Positions 40,501 through 44,797 of a stretch of 64,000 nucleotides of DNA are shown here, piece after piece. The notes beneath the pieces were generated by a model. It saw only the letters and a program-made list of their open reading frames with translations. It searched no databases and was not told the origin of the DNA. Source of the DNA: Bactrocera neohumeralis. Lineage: Eukaryota; Arthropoda; Insecta; Diptera; Tephritidae. The stretch covers positions 17,761,341-17,825,340 of the forward strand of contig NW_026089624.1 in the NCBI RefSeq assembly GCF_024586455.1, given 5' to 3'. Within the stretch, counting starts at the first letter, position 1; each line of letters opens with the position of its first letter. Position numbers and translations under genes: made by a program.

Positions 40501-43004
40501 TGTTTTTAATGCAATTTAATCTTCACTCAAGGATATGAAGAAAACTAGATTCAATCGAGTTATTTCGTCTATTCAGTTAAGTTGGAGAGGGCGTCTATTC
40601 TACCATAGAAGGCTTTTAACATATTTTTTACCTGCTCGCAAATATAAAATATTCCAAAAAATATTGAAGGTTTGACATAATTATGTTAATTGTTTTTTAA
40701 TATATTTACATACATATGTACATAGCTATAACTGTACTTACAGTCATTCATTATTGGACTGTGATCGTATTTTGAACTTCGATGGAATTTTAAAAAGCTG
40801 CTAGAATGATTTGGAACATTTCTTTCAGCACTACTGTTGCCAGTATCTTCATCATCAGGAGTTGCTGCTGCACTACTACTAGTTCCGTGCCATAAATTTG
40901 ATAAAAACTGTGATCCAACGTGACGAAGGCTTCCCATGCTGCTTCCAATTCCGTGGTTCGCTTGACGAGCCTCTAAATTGTGGATAGCTCCACTGAAAGT
41001 TACAGGAGATGTTGGCGATGTCGGTGCAGATGAGGAACCACAACTTGATAATGCCGGTATCGATGTGGCATTGTTTAAACAGATCTTTTGGTCGTATTCC
41101 AGCTTTTTTTGAATACGTTCATCTAGTGCCCGCTGCCATTCGGCATGAGCTCCCTCTAAGATACTATATGTTTCTTTACCACGTATAAAGTCTAAACAAA
41201 TCACGGGCCATGCGTCCAACGTTTGTACAGCTTTCGAATTGTCTTCATCCATACCAGGTGGATTAATTTCGCCCTTCGCTTTTATATTTCGTAAATTACG
41301 ATCGTAATTAACACGCTTAAATCGATTAGAGTTATCATCATTGACGCTCTTCTTTCGGGCCATACGCAAATATCGCTTAATCGTATCACTTACGGATTGT
41401 GAAATATCTTCATTATCTATTGAACTCTTGCGACGATGATGGTGTTGAGGGCTTGTAGTTGTTGTAGAACTGGCGCCTTTCTCCATCTCATCATCAGTGG
41501 CGCTAGGCGTGCAACTTAATAAAGCCTTCAATGAAGCCTCTTCCTGTTTCAAATTCTTATATTCTTCTGCTAAACGTTTAATTTCTTGCAAAGGGACAAA
41601 GTTAGTTTGAGTTCCACAAGAATTAAAATACTTCACAGCCTGAGGCTGTTTCACATGTCTTAAAGGTACGTTATTTGTGCTGTTTTTGTTTAAAGCTGGT
41701 AGATTGAGTGCATTTGGTGGCTTACGTGTGCGAGGCGCTGGCGTAGGAGGCATAGGTTTGATACTAGTGTCCTTTGGGATTGAAAGGAGTTGATTTTTTG
41801 GTACTGCTCCAGTTATTGACGCTGATGGTATCGTTAGTTTTGTAGCGGTTTTTCTCAATTGAATGATAGTTTCTTGATTGGAAGGTTCTAAATTCAAATT
41901 CTGATCTTTAGTACTACCTCCAAACTTAACAACTCTATTAACGTTATCACCAAAATTCTGTAAACTAGACAATGATGAAGAATGCCTTATATTCGGTCGT
42001 GTAGCCTTTAATGACGGTGTGGAATGTGTACTCAAAACACGATGTAACTGTTGTTTTTTAAGAGAATTATATATTTGTTTAAGTAAAACCTTATCCTGAA
42101 GAATAGCTGGAGTAATATCATTTGGTGGTATTGTAAATTCATTTACTCTCGCACTACGAGAAATTCTTCGTAAACGTTCAAGCAGTTCATCGATTTCATT
42201 TAGTTGTTGTAAATCGTTAGGAAGTTGTAGTGCAAAAAAATTAGGACCACGTGAAGTTATATTGCCGCTGTTAGTCCGTAACGTCCGGCTATCAGGACGA
42301 CGAGCACTTGGCGAAGCTGTCTGATCTGGCCGGACAGTCTTTGAGCTGAGTAATGTCGTAGTTTTACACATTTCGTCAAGCTTTAAAAAAGACTGCAAAA
42401 GATCGATTACTTGATCAGCATTGTGTGCTTCTTCCTGTTCTATTGCTTCTATCGTATTTGATCCCTTTTGCCCGGTATGTTGCAATAAATGTTTCAAACG
42501 TTGTTTCGAATTTCGCACGGCTCCTGGATAAGAAGACTTCCGACGCCACAATATAAAACGGGGTTCGTTGGAACAAATCTGTTGAAAATTTGCTTCAATC
42601 TTAGCTATATCTTCTTTACAGTTTTGTGCTCCTTCCGGTATAAGCTTACGACCAGCATCAGTCATATATTTCCAAGTTTTACGTGTAAGTAACCAACGTT
42701 CCCGTTTTTTCTCTTTCTCTTTGATTGTTGGACGACGACGTGCTAATTGTGGTGATGCTGCGGTCACTGTGAATGAGGGAAATTTCAAACTGGTATCTCT
42801 TGAAGATGGTTGCCAAACTGTAAAAGCCGCTTGTGTTGCCGTCGACGCTGTCGTGCCAATCGTAGCGGATGCATCACTTAGCTCCTGATATAGCTCTTTT
42901 AGTGCATCATCTAACGGACCAGAGCGTTTTTTCACAATTTGAATCGGACGTCGCAATGTAGTGCCACTTGCTTGTGATGTCACTATATCCTTCTTGGTAT
43001 CCAT
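7009..43004 (-). CDS. RhoGAP102A: RhoGAP protein, ARHGAP6/ARHGAP36 type (12 coding exons)
   Basis: The protein stimulates GTP hydrolysis by Rho-family GTPases and probably acts at the cortex or cytoskeleton. Joined exons give 4908 nt (1635 residues plus TAG), with consistent GT/AG sites and phases. Residues 1-754 are largely disordered and basic, with a proline-rich stretch near 417-430 and a likely coiled coil near 472-497. A pre-GAP region (about 807-942) contains 'LTDIEAKILQRVAIEKI' and 'GLFGNSLEWCVIND', as in vertebrate ARHGAP6. The RhoGAP domain spans about 1027-1225: 'GLFRVSTSKKRVKQ' with arginine finger R1050, 'HDVATLIKEFLRDLPEPLL' (1080-1098), 'NLATVFAPNIL' (1172-1182) and 'MIDHYEEIFKVP'. 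The tail (about 1257-1635) is low complexity. RhoGAP102A is the fly ARHGAP6-like gene as I recall; family assignment is firm, the symbol less so. Least certain is the join of exon 1 to exon 2. Confidence 0.85.
7524..7998. other. Intron 11 of the RhoGAP gene
   Basis: 475 nt of AT-rich intronic sequence; no embedded element recognised. Confidence 0.6.
7999..8378 (-). CDS. RhoGAP102A: RhoGAP gene, coding exon 11
   Basis: A 380-nt exon after 'atttttatag', ending at a GTAAGT donor at 7998, phase 2 to phase 1; residues 1338-1464. It encodes a basic, Ser-rich tail ('RRQSSPNILGKAAILSASL', 'TTPQKKTKSILNEKIAYDLD', 'SLSSHRMDHFDYSDISYLEK') that could carry phosphorylation sites, with no recognised domain. 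Confidence 0.82.
8449..8691 (-). CDS. RhoGAP102A: RhoGAP gene, coding exon 10
   Basis: A 243-nt exon beginning after 'gcttataatag' and ending at a GTAATC donor, phase 2 to phase 2; residues 1257-1337. It is Ser/Thr/Asn-rich ('SLSPMTTTSASNVSSSIVG', 'LPSLNTIAKRLYTRESVMHD') with no domain. A second AG 8 nt downstream would run into a stop, which fixes the acceptor. Confidence 0.8.
8990..9165 (+). repeat. Dispersed dipteran repeat, partial copy
   Basis: The block 'tttgatcgttcagtttgtat' onward, with 'ggtagctatatgctatagtg' and 'cgtgtgcaaaatttcagatc', is also present as a longer copy at 39880-40305 and a scrap at about 31955-31990. Class unknown; such blocks recur in fly genomes. It sits in intron 9 just before RTE copy B. 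Confidence 0.55.
9261..10447 (-). pseudogene. RTE reverse transcriptase remnant lacking YADD, copy B
   Basis: It contains palm/fingers sequence missing from copy A ('VNKLIGPYQCGFRLGES', 'TPHLFVDFKAVFDSTKS', 'TKRGFSQGDSLL') and the C-terminal 'YGEYRIRLNDELYEIYDDI' and 'SRGRGRPPLRWKDQVEKDL'. Directly after 'LLLEKIIR' it jumps to 'VVDNFVYLG', so about 240 bp including the catalytic YADD motif has been deleted. Frames also break near 9735 and 10260. Confidence 0.85.
10500..11650 (-). pseudogene. RTE endonuclease remnant, copy B
   Basis: Reads 'LGDFNVRVGKEGIFCTTVG' and 'RRRVLSFTPATIRIKARFF', then the linker 'FRKVQKNSWYDEECRVA' and 'MREYEELDKLVDKGNARKFY', in several broken frames. It is colinear with the endonuclease half of copy A and lacks the 19-bp duplication seen there at 560-598. 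Confidence 0.8.
11766..12480. other. Intron 9 sequence, nothing recognised
   Basis: AT-rich sequence between RTE copy B and a dispersed repeat. No protein-like frame or repeat boundary found. Confidence 0.4.
12480..13560. repeat. Dispersed non-coding repeat, diverged copy
   Basis: The block opens with 'ttttttactctcgcaacatg' and the phrase 'tcacctaaaaataatcgat', and has internal 'ccgcatatatcagtcaatat' and 'gttatcttaatgaaactgag'. The same order of phrases occurs at 15485-16878, in part at 34863-35480, and near 48290-48660. In the best copy the block ends in 'cgaacttagtcctttcttac'. It looks like a non-autonomous DNA element of unknown superfamily; boundaries are approximate. Confidence 0.55.
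13262..13333. repeat. 31-bp-arm hairpin inside the dispersed repeat
   Basis: Arms 13262-13292 and 13303-13333 are reverse complements with a single mismatch by eye, around a 10-nt loop. The arms carry 'aaaatccttttattc'. A related unpaired phrase, 'tttaaaatccttgcat', appears near 34931 in another copy, so the arm may have been copied in inverted orientation here. Confidence 0.88.
13875..14006 (-). CDS. RhoGAP102A: RhoGAP gene, coding exon 9 (end of RhoGAP domain)
   Basis: A 132-nt exon after 'tatgcttttag', ending at a GTAAAA donor in phase 2; residues 1213-1256. 'IMIDHYEEIFKVPAELIDIV' is the final helix of the RhoGAP domain and its C-cap, matching 'MI.NYE.LF.VP' of ARHGAP6. It then reads 'YSHMLDACPEKLYSI'. 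Confidence 0.9.
14073..14379 (-). CDS. RhoGAP102A: RhoGAP gene, coding exon 8 (RhoGAP domain)
   Basis: A 307-nt exon after 'acatatag', using the donor GTAGGC at 14072, phase 1 to phase 2; residues 1111-1212. It contains 'QLEAISHLVKLLPAAHRDTL', 'YVLFKFLARVAS', the ARHGAP6-type 'GNVQVCGNKMDSNN' and 'NLATVFAPNIL', whose Asn is the conserved GTPase-contacting residue. A stronger-looking donor, GTAAGG, lies 5 nt upstream at 14077 but would put a stop at the start of exon 9. Confidence 0.92.
14445..14595 (-). CDS. RhoGAP102A: RhoGAP gene, coding exon 7 (RhoGAP domain)
   Basis: A 151-nt exon between 'aaccttttag' and a GTAATT donor, phase 0 to phase 1; residues 1061-1110. It continues directly from exon 6 with 'MREDFNKNAVTDIREETCPH' and 'DVATLIKEFLRDLPEPLL', the GTPase-binding helix signature of RhoGAP domains. 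The 5.5-kb intron before it holds the RTE patchwork and a fold-back element. Confidence 0.93.
14596..15484. repeat. Intron 6 sequence with dispersed-repeat pieces
   Basis: Contains 'ctagaggaccagtctacgct' near 14881 and 'gattcttacaaacatgaatt' blocks (about 15225-15480) that recur at 33805-34660. This is a second dispersed family, fragmented here. No gene. Confidence 0.45.
15485..16878. repeat. Dispersed non-coding repeat, best-preserved copy
   Basis: It begins 'ttatactcttgcaaccagtt' and ends 'gttgcaagagtaaaatatgt' followed by 'cacccgaacttagtcctttc' and 'ttacttgttg'. The 'actcttgca' start and 'tgcaagagt' end are inverted, suggesting terminal inverted repeats. Internal phrases such as 'gggcgcggccccgcccttta' and 'ccatatctcgggacccgact' recur in the other copies. 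No open frame of a transposase is present, so it would be non-autonomous. Confidence 0.6.
16879..17127. repeat. Second dispersed-repeat family, fragment
   Basis: 'gttctaagctaccttcccac' and 'caattttcagccaaatcggt' with 'tcgtgagttataaatggtgt' match stretches near 34540-34640. Non-coding. Confidence 0.5.
17136..18116. mobile_element. Fold-back element with TTCTGTA subrepeats and 8-bp TSD
   Basis: The 8-mer catgcact flanks the block at 17128-17135 and 18117-18124 (the edge may slide by a base). The ends are inverted and related (left 'gggttgggtacgaaatgctg', right complement 'gggatccctacaaaaagctg'). Inside them the left side (about 17150-17320) is a string of 'attctgtatttacaaa'-like subrepeats, and the right side (about 17945-18080) carries the complement 'aatacagaatttt' repeatedly. 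Long inverted repeats built from short direct subrepeats recall Foldback-type elements; the 8-bp duplication fits hAT-like integration. No transposase is encoded. Confidence 0.75.
18424..18612 (-). pseudogene. Diverged RTE 3'-end fragment
   Basis: The minus strand reads 'KRPFDSRPMGGQQKISHIQW' then 'REQVHCDQSCFRMYNWSNLD' before an (AAG)n tail. The pattern matches the RTE C-terminus ('GGSRGRGRPPLRWKDQV...L...NW') but is a different, diverged subfamily from copies A and B. Confidence 0.55.
18640..19387 (+). pseudogene. RTE reverse transcriptase fragment, copy C
   Basis: Colinear at DNA level with copy A from 'ctgcagaact' to 'cctccactccgttg', including a YAYD-type relic of the YADD site near 18722 and the 'YKSLI..VLLYGAEA' segment. 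Several stops (for example near 18828 and 18962) and small insertions break it. It ends abruptly at about 19387, where a minus-strand fragment begins. Confidence 0.8.
19391..19950 (-). pseudogene. Diverged RTE reverse transcriptase fragment, opposite strand
   Basis: The minus strand reads 'SIQLNIKRRIIISNSSYFRI' and 'ALYKSVIIPVLINGAK', the region equivalent to 'SLEIQRRIALANRC...LYKSLIIPVLLYGAE' of copy A, followed brokenly by 'TLKTYEIIVLRKII'. The RT palm seems to continue to about 19950. It is too different to be the same subfamily. Confidence 0.6.
20116..20469 (-). CDS. RhoGAP102A: RhoGAP gene, coding exon 6 (start of RhoGAP domain)
   Basis: A 354-nt exon between 'tttatatag' and a GTAATA donor, phase 0 on both sides; residues 943-1060. 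After a Ser-rich linker the RhoGAP domain begins at 'VPTFITSCIKYLEEHGLHKV' and runs through 'GLFRVSTSKKRVKQ', where R1050 is the catalytic arginine finger that enters the GTPase active site. Confidence 0.93.
20548..20717 (-). CDS. RhoGAP102A: RhoGAP gene, coding exon 5
   Basis: A 170-nt exon ending at a GTAAGC donor in phase 0; residues 886-942. It contains 'GGPGLFGNSLEWCVINDKK', the 'FG.PL...I.ND' element of the ARHGAP6 family, then a Ser/Asn-rich linker. Two acceptors 6 nt apart ('ggcaag' then 'agcaag') keep the same frame, so the exon could start at 20717 or 20711. Confidence 0.85.
20783..20869 (-). CDS. RhoGAP102A: RhoGAP gene, coding exon 4
   Basis: An 87-nt exon between 'catttag' and a GTACGT donor, phase 1 to phase 1. 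It encodes the lysine-rich 'NSKPQKRRVLAKKKAMTTSF' and following 'FDVSKKEDQ', residues 857-885. The basic segment occupies the same place as the lysine-rich linker of ARHGAP6. Confidence 0.85.
20870..21561. other. Intron 3, nothing recognised
   Basis: About 690 nt of AT-rich intronic sequence between exons 3 and 4, with no identifiable element. Confidence 0.5.
21562..21712 (-). CDS. RhoGAP102A: RhoGAP gene, coding exon 3
   Basis: A 151-nt exon after a poly-T tract and 'tttag', ending at a GTAGGC donor in phase 1. It encodes residues 807-856: 'CSWTSENGDFIVIQDS' then 'LTDIEAKILQRVAIEKINEL', which matches in pattern the pre-GAP segment of ARHGAP6 ('L.E.E...LQ.VA...L'). Confidence 0.88.
21713..23061. 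other. Start of intron 2, no gene seen
   Basis: AT-rich, with a phrase near 21878-21960 ('ttttaattcaaattcag', 'caatattaaaaatatattgg') that recurs near 36000-36060, so part is dispersed repeat. A plus-strand frame at 22813-23199 is open but has no recognisable domain. Confidence 0.45.
23062..23251. repeat. Long hairpin, 81-bp arms
   Basis: The left arm 23062-23142 ('caagtgctgaacacattgag' through 'cacacgttcttaaggacac') pairs with the right arm 23171-23251 ('ctgtgtccctaagaacgtg' through 'cattgtgttcaacacttg') with only a few mismatches, around a 28-nt loop. It lies in intron 2 and would fold in the pre-mRNA; being an inverted repeat it folds on either strand. It may be a MITE or a hairpin-RNA source; nothing decides between them. 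Confidence 0.88.
23252..24307. other. Intron 2 sequence, nothing recognised
   Basis: AT-rich with short 'tgtatgtatgtatacgtatg' microsatellites. The minus-strand frame at 23478-23825 shows no domain or coding-like features. Confidence 0.4.
24434..24769 (-). pseudogene. Mariner transposase C-terminal fragment, left arm
   Basis: Codes 'GATCHTARDSMAILRENFGE', 'RNGPVSWPPRSCDLTPLDYF' and 'LWGYVKSKVYRNKPATIPAL', the C-terminal catalytic half of a mariner transposase, on the minus strand. The final part after 'EEIRLF' is shifted by a one-base loss relative to the right arm. The first residues come from the junction, not from transposase. Confidence 0.85.
24847..25203 (+). pseudogene. Mariner transposase C-terminal fragment, right arm
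   Basis: A 118-residue open frame: 'MVDMWFQQDGATCHTARDSM' carries the second catalytic Asp in the FQQDGA motif. It is followed by 'PPRSCDLTPLDYFLWGYVKS', which holds the 'DLTPLDYFLW' motif with the later acidic residue, and ends 'GQHLNEIIFKK'. Mariner transposase cuts and pastes the element at TA sites. It lacks the N-terminal DNA-binding half, so it cannot be a working enzyme. Confidence 0.85.
25311..26429. other. Intron 2 sequence with a possible old mariner scrap
   Basis: Near 25515-25565 a broken frame resembles 'GRNNRSPVLAIRRIVKNF', a pattern seen in the N-terminal region of some mariner-like transposases. It is too short and broken to assign firmly. The rest is AT-rich. Confidence 0.35.
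25715..25788. repeat. Short hairpin with about 28-bp arms
   Basis: 'caattgctaaacgtcaaaac' ... 'gttttgacgtttaacaattg' with arms 25715-25742 and 25760-25788, a one-base bulge and few mismatches, loop about 17 nt. Intronic, function unknown. Confidence 0.75.
26967..27895 (+). pseudogene. LOA-type ORF1 (gag-like) remnant
   Basis: Basic N-terminal sequence ('GGISRGALARKLKSDRRLAA', 'KIVERYGGKHAGQVSEQNGL'), then in other frames 'AGSARVLGVLDRS'-like sequence near 27330 and 'VWKGARLEAVDKADLPLRPS' with 'PPTHDWRVIRLERTDEPYRK'. The last part matches the domain found in ORF1 of many insect LOA/R1-like elements (DUF4780-type). ORF1 binds element RNA. Frameshifts split it. Confidence 0.65.
27930..29870 (+). 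pseudogene. LOA-type reverse transcriptase remnant
   Basis: The pre-RT linker 'SEIRASCRRLFNRARRSGLS' is followed by 'FKPFKSPGPDGIIPAQLQQA', 'AQQAYRKGRSVDTALHTIVS', 'VGTFLDIEGAFNNV' (first catalytic Asp) and 'ISYADDVALMVKGK' (YADD, near 28900). A frameshift near 28800 lies within the 'GTPQGG' motif, and the stretch between 'QIRLHPADESKLRSSRRLAM' and its neighbours looks shortened. The C-terminus runs 'KPIMFYGVFMWWRAL' onward. Confidence 0.82.
29690..30100 (+). pseudogene. LOA-type RNase H remnant
   Basis: RNase H degrades the RNA strand after reverse transcription. The first catalytic segment reads 'RDWSKLGGKVGGGVY' where 'TDGSKL' is usual, so the Asp is kept but neighbours are altered. The Glu helix is 'FRAEVAAIKVA'. 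After a frameshift near 29850 the sequence continues 'IHSDSRAAILALNS' and 'VWVPGHSGIAGNCKADKLAK'. Confidence 0.82.
30131..30517 (+). pseudogene. LOA-type C-terminal zinc-finger-like segment
   Basis: Reads 'LSLVVGLLTGQCLIGTHAVR' and 'DAACKSCLEENAAETSQHFL', then 'LDCPAFGRLRLRHLGAH'. The C..C...H...C spacing is the C-terminal CCHC-type motif common after RNase H in these elements. It is separated from the RNase H segment by a frame change. Confidence 0.75.
30611..31002. other. Intron 2 end, nothing recognised
   Basis: About 390 nt of AT-rich intronic DNA between the LOA element and exon 2. Confidence 0.5.
31003..31157 (-). CDS. RhoGAP102A: RhoGAP gene, coding exon 2
   Basis: A 155-nt exon between acceptor 'ttttaattaacag' and a GTAAGT donor. 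It takes two bases to complete the split codon from exon 1 and ends in phase 0. It encodes a basic Ser-rich stretch ('KILKSRSKSQSRPNTQASV', ending 'SKWAPA'), residues 755-806. It is open only in the phase required by exon 1. The flanking introns are 9.6 kb and 9.3 kb and carry most of the transposons. Confidence 0.82.
31187..31214. repeat. (TA)n microsatellite
   Basis: An uninterrupted run of about ten TA units followed by 'atatata', just upstream of exon 2 on the gene strand. Confidence 0.9.
31215..32019. other. Intron 1 sequence, mostly unassigned
   Basis: AT-rich, with a scrap of the dispersed repeat ('aatttgatcggtctgtttgt') near 31962-31985. The open frames here are short and lack motifs. 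Confidence 0.4.
32020..32580 (+). pseudogene. Mariner transposase remnant
   Basis: Broken frames read 'TGDESWIYA' (first catalytic Asp region, near 32210) and then 'PKPPYSHDIAPCDF' and 'LFSKLKRPLRG' (near 32310-32390), diagnostic of mariner transposase. The central part with the second Asp is missing or scrambled, and stops interrupt the rest. The terminal repeats were not identified. Confidence 0.75.
32581..33528. other. Intron 1 sequence, nothing recognised
   Basis: AT-rich. Includes a minus-strand open frame (33302-33526) without recognisable motif. Confidence 0.4.
33531..34862. mobile_element. Mariner-like TIR element interrupted by another repeat
   Basis: The left end 'ttgggtattcgaaaaagcct' and the complement of the right end 'ttgggtagttgaaaaagtct' are inverted repeats that continue to 'tttcgt'. 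TA flanks both (33529-33530 and 34863-34864), as in mariner insertion. No transposase frame is present. The middle (about 33805-34660) is the second dispersed-repeat family, probably inserted later. Confidence 0.72.
33805..34660. repeat. Second dispersed-repeat family, nested copies
   Basis: It starts 'aactagaggacccgttcgcg' and contains two rounds of 'cccaccaattttcag' with 'ggttcagtcgttcttgagtt' (near 34280 and 34570), each followed by 'gtgtaa' and 'acgactttcttttat'. The same phrases occur at 14881-15480 and 16940-17030. Non-coding; class unknown. Confidence 0.55.
34865..35480. repeat. Dispersed non-coding repeat, partial copy
   Basis: Phrases 'ccgatatatgcggaataaag', 'tttaaaatccttgcat' and 'ggtgccacgcccattgtcca' match the family of 12480-13560 and 15485-16878. 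No coding content. Confidence 0.5.
35640..35915 (-). pseudogene. Tc1-type transposase C-terminal remnant
   Basis: The minus strand reads approximately 'IDNAPTHVAGE', then 'RGIEHLEWFAL', 'LDFNAIENFWRTLSAKIYS'. This is the pattern of the Tc1 family ('DNAP.H', 'WPA.SPDLNPIENLW'), with the SPDLNPIE segment degraded. It is old, and no terminal repeats were seen. Confidence 0.7.
35916..38017. other. Intron 1 sequence, no gene seen
   Basis: AT-rich sequence with a short repeat shared with 21878-21960 (near 36000-36060). The minus-strand frame at 36359-36559 has no recognisable motif. Confidence 0.4.
38125..38424 (-). pseudogene. Mariner transposase C-terminal fragment, left arm
   Basis: A 99-residue minus-strand frame, 'MAILRENFGEQFISRNGPVS' to 'GQHLNEIIFKK', almost identical to the 24847-25203 frame. 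Upstream a one-base change turns the FQQDG region into a stop ('cttgttaaaaccacatg' on the plus strand). Confidence 0.85.
38605..38868 (+). pseudogene. Mariner transposase C-terminal fragment, right arm
   Basis: Starts in junction sequence, then 'SWPPRSCDLTPLDYFLWGY' to 'GQHLNEIIFKK'. Small deletions change the 'EEIRAIPAEM' segment to 'KKFGYSAEM' while restoring the frame. Confidence 0.82.
38993..39514. mobile_element. Fold-back MITE with 8-bp TSD (hAT-like)
   Basis: The 8-mer gtgtacat lies directly outside both ends (38985-38992 and 39515-39522). The left end 'tagggtgtgtcattctgagg' is matched by the complementary right end 'cctcagaatgacacacccta', and arms of about 180 bp remain complementary with few differences (left to about 39175, right from about 39333). 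The middle contains 'aatcgattcttgacattcga'-type short repeats and no transposase. The 8-bp duplication and TAGGG termini fit the hAT superfamily. It starts 16 bp from the end of mariner palindrome 2. Confidence 0.9.
39880..40305 (+). repeat. Dispersed dipteran repeat, longer copy
   Basis: From 'gattttaatcgatcagtttt' through 'tagctaaaccgactcatctc' to 'gacaaacttaatataccctg'. Parts match 8990-9165. A plus-strand open frame inside it (40032-40337) is translated repeat and not a gene. Confidence 0.55.
40306..40741. other. Start of intron 1
   Basis: AT-rich intronic DNA following the GTAAGT donor of exon 1 (gene strand). No element recognised. Confidence 0.5.
40742..43004 (-). CDS. RhoGAP102A: RhoGAP gene, coding exon 1
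   Basis: A 2263-nt exon from ATG at 43004, context 'TTTAACATGG', to a GTAAGT donor at 40741; codes residues 1-754 plus one base (phase 1). The protein is Ser/Thr/Arg-rich. It has basic stretches ('RRRPTIKEKEKKRERW' near 89-104), a proline-rich SH3-ligand-like segment ('MPPTPAPRTRKPP', 418-430), a likely coiled coil ('EIKRLAEEYKNLKQEEASLK', 474-493), a conserved-looking 'TIKRYLRMARKKS' (541-553) and Ser-rich runs near 653-712. The open frame continues 18 codons past the donor, as expected by chance. No catalytic domain is present here. Confidence 0.88.
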
Positions 43005-43063
43005 GTTAAATGCGATACAGAAACCACCGTCAATAAATGCACGATTCTACCAAATCAAAACTT
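43005..43063 (-). promoter_or_regulatory. RhoGAP102A: 5' UTR next to the start codon, possible UTR splice acceptor
   Basis: On the gene strand 'ttttgatttggtag' ends near 43047, followed by 'aatcgtgcatttattgacgg' and then the ATG at 43004. The pyrimidine-rich tract plus AG could be the 3' splice site of a 5'-UTR intron, in which case the promoter lies further upstream. No upstream exon could be placed. Confidence 0.35.
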
Positions 43064-44189
43064 GTTTAGTTTGATAACAATATTAAATGTTGCGGCCTCC
43101 CTGAGAAGGAAAAGCATAGTATTAAACAATCATTATTTGACGGCGAGAGAAAAGTTATAACAATTGTACTTATACATATTTAAATAGCAGAATGTAAAAG
43201 TGTGTTGAAGCTAAAATCTTTTTAACGTTTTGCACTTATTTATATTAATTTGGTGACTGTTTGAGGATAAGCAAAAAATCGTGATTTTCCTTGCGCTGAG
43301 ATTGGTAAACTGTACAATTTTCGACTGCAGCACGTTCTCAAATAATTTTGGAATTCAGCATTAATGCAAATATATGACGGCATATAGAAAAAGTCTTAAC
43401 GGCCCAAAAACTTAAATAATTAATAATAATTGCATGAGGTGCTAAATTTTAAATACGTTTTCAAAAAAACAGCAATAATCTCATTTGCCGGCTTGTTTTT
43501 TTTTGTTGTACCTACTAACACATGGGTACAACTCATAAAGCTCCCCTTTATGATTGAATTCTGAAAATATAATTATCTGGAATTTTCTTCCTTTAATAAA
43601 TCACGCTTCAGTCCATACTTAATGCAGAATAAACATCAGCTCTTCGAAATGATCATAAAAATTTGAAAATTTTGCACCGCAATGGTATACGTGTTTTCTC
43701 GCAGTTCACCGCGAGTAAAGAAAAACGCAAAACTTATTAGTCAATATTATTCTTACAAATGTGGGATTTCAGTCATTCGTGTCTTATCAAAATAACTTCA
43801 TTAATTTTATTTGCCGAATCATTGGCGTTAAAGAGGAAAATTAAATATTATTTCTTTTGGTTCTCCTCGTCTCCAAAATAAGTGAAAATAAGTATGCACT
43901 TCCAGTATAACATAAGAAGACCACGCCACTAATAAGTACTTATAATATAAAATTTAGAACATTTTATCACGCAGAAATTCCATCCCGCACAATAAGGCAA
44001 TAATTCAAATGAGATGCACATCGCGATAAAAATACATTTTCATGTTTTATTCACCTGAACTGGAATCTCTCAAGTAAATGATTTATATCTCTAGTCCCAT
44101 TTCAAAACCTTGTATTGTGAAATTACACAGCTCTAAAAAACAAAAAAAAAAATATATATATGTTAACAATTTGGATGTTTCTAAATACC
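43064..44189. other. Upstream flank of the RhoGAP gene, no coding seen
   Basis: AT-rich DNA between exon 1 and the Jockey element. It is the natural place for promoter or UTR sequence, but I cannot point to a TATA or initiator with confidence. Confidence 0.4.
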
Positions 44190-44325
44190 TTTTTTTTCAA
44201 AATTATTGTACTTATTGAATCTGCTTTTTCTTAAAGCCTAACACTAAGTAATAAAACCTTAAATCTATTTAAAAACTAGACAGACTCAAGCAAGTGACTG
44301 AGCTGTTTTGGTGACACGTCGCTCT

Positions 44326-44724
44326 TTAATACGCAGGCATATCTCTTCTTTTAAGTCGTGTTTGATCGCAGGAATGTACCAAAGCATTAGCCAAAGGGTT
44401 TGGGTGATCTCGGAGTTTAGATATATATTTAATTCTGCTATCATCTACTTCTTTCTTTACCAATGGAATACCAAGATCTTTATGGATATTTTCGTTACGC
44501 ATGTACTCGTACCATGGTGCACACGTGATTGTTCTTTTTTGTTTCATTTTTGATTGGAACCTTTGTATTATATCAATTTTAGTTGCACAGATCGTACCAC
44601 ACAGTTGAATGCCATACATCCAAATCGGTTTCATGATTGCATTGTACAGCAGGACTTTGTTGTCTAGACTAAGTTTAGAATTTTTGCTTAAAAGCCAATT
44701 TAAATTTCCTGCTCTTAACTTCAT
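44326..44724 (-). pseudogene. Jockey RT C-terminal segment
   Basis: Reads 'KLSLDNKVLLYNAIMKPIWM', 'YGIQLCGTICATKIDIIQRF' and 'QSKMKQKRTITCAPWYEYMR', the thumb/C-terminal region of Jockey-type RT, in a different frame from the upstream RT because of a break near 44790. It ends at a stop near 44326. Confidence 0.82.
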
Positions 44725-44797
44725 GCATTTTATTTTACAATTTATATGTTTTCGCCACGTGAGCCTTCGATCCAGGTGAATCCCAAAATAAGCTACT

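Noticed and set aside
43005..44189. A defined promoter (TATA/Inr) for the RhoGAP gene
   Set aside because: The region is AT-rich, so TATA-like strings are common and no combination stands out; a 5'-UTR intron may also move the start elsewhere.
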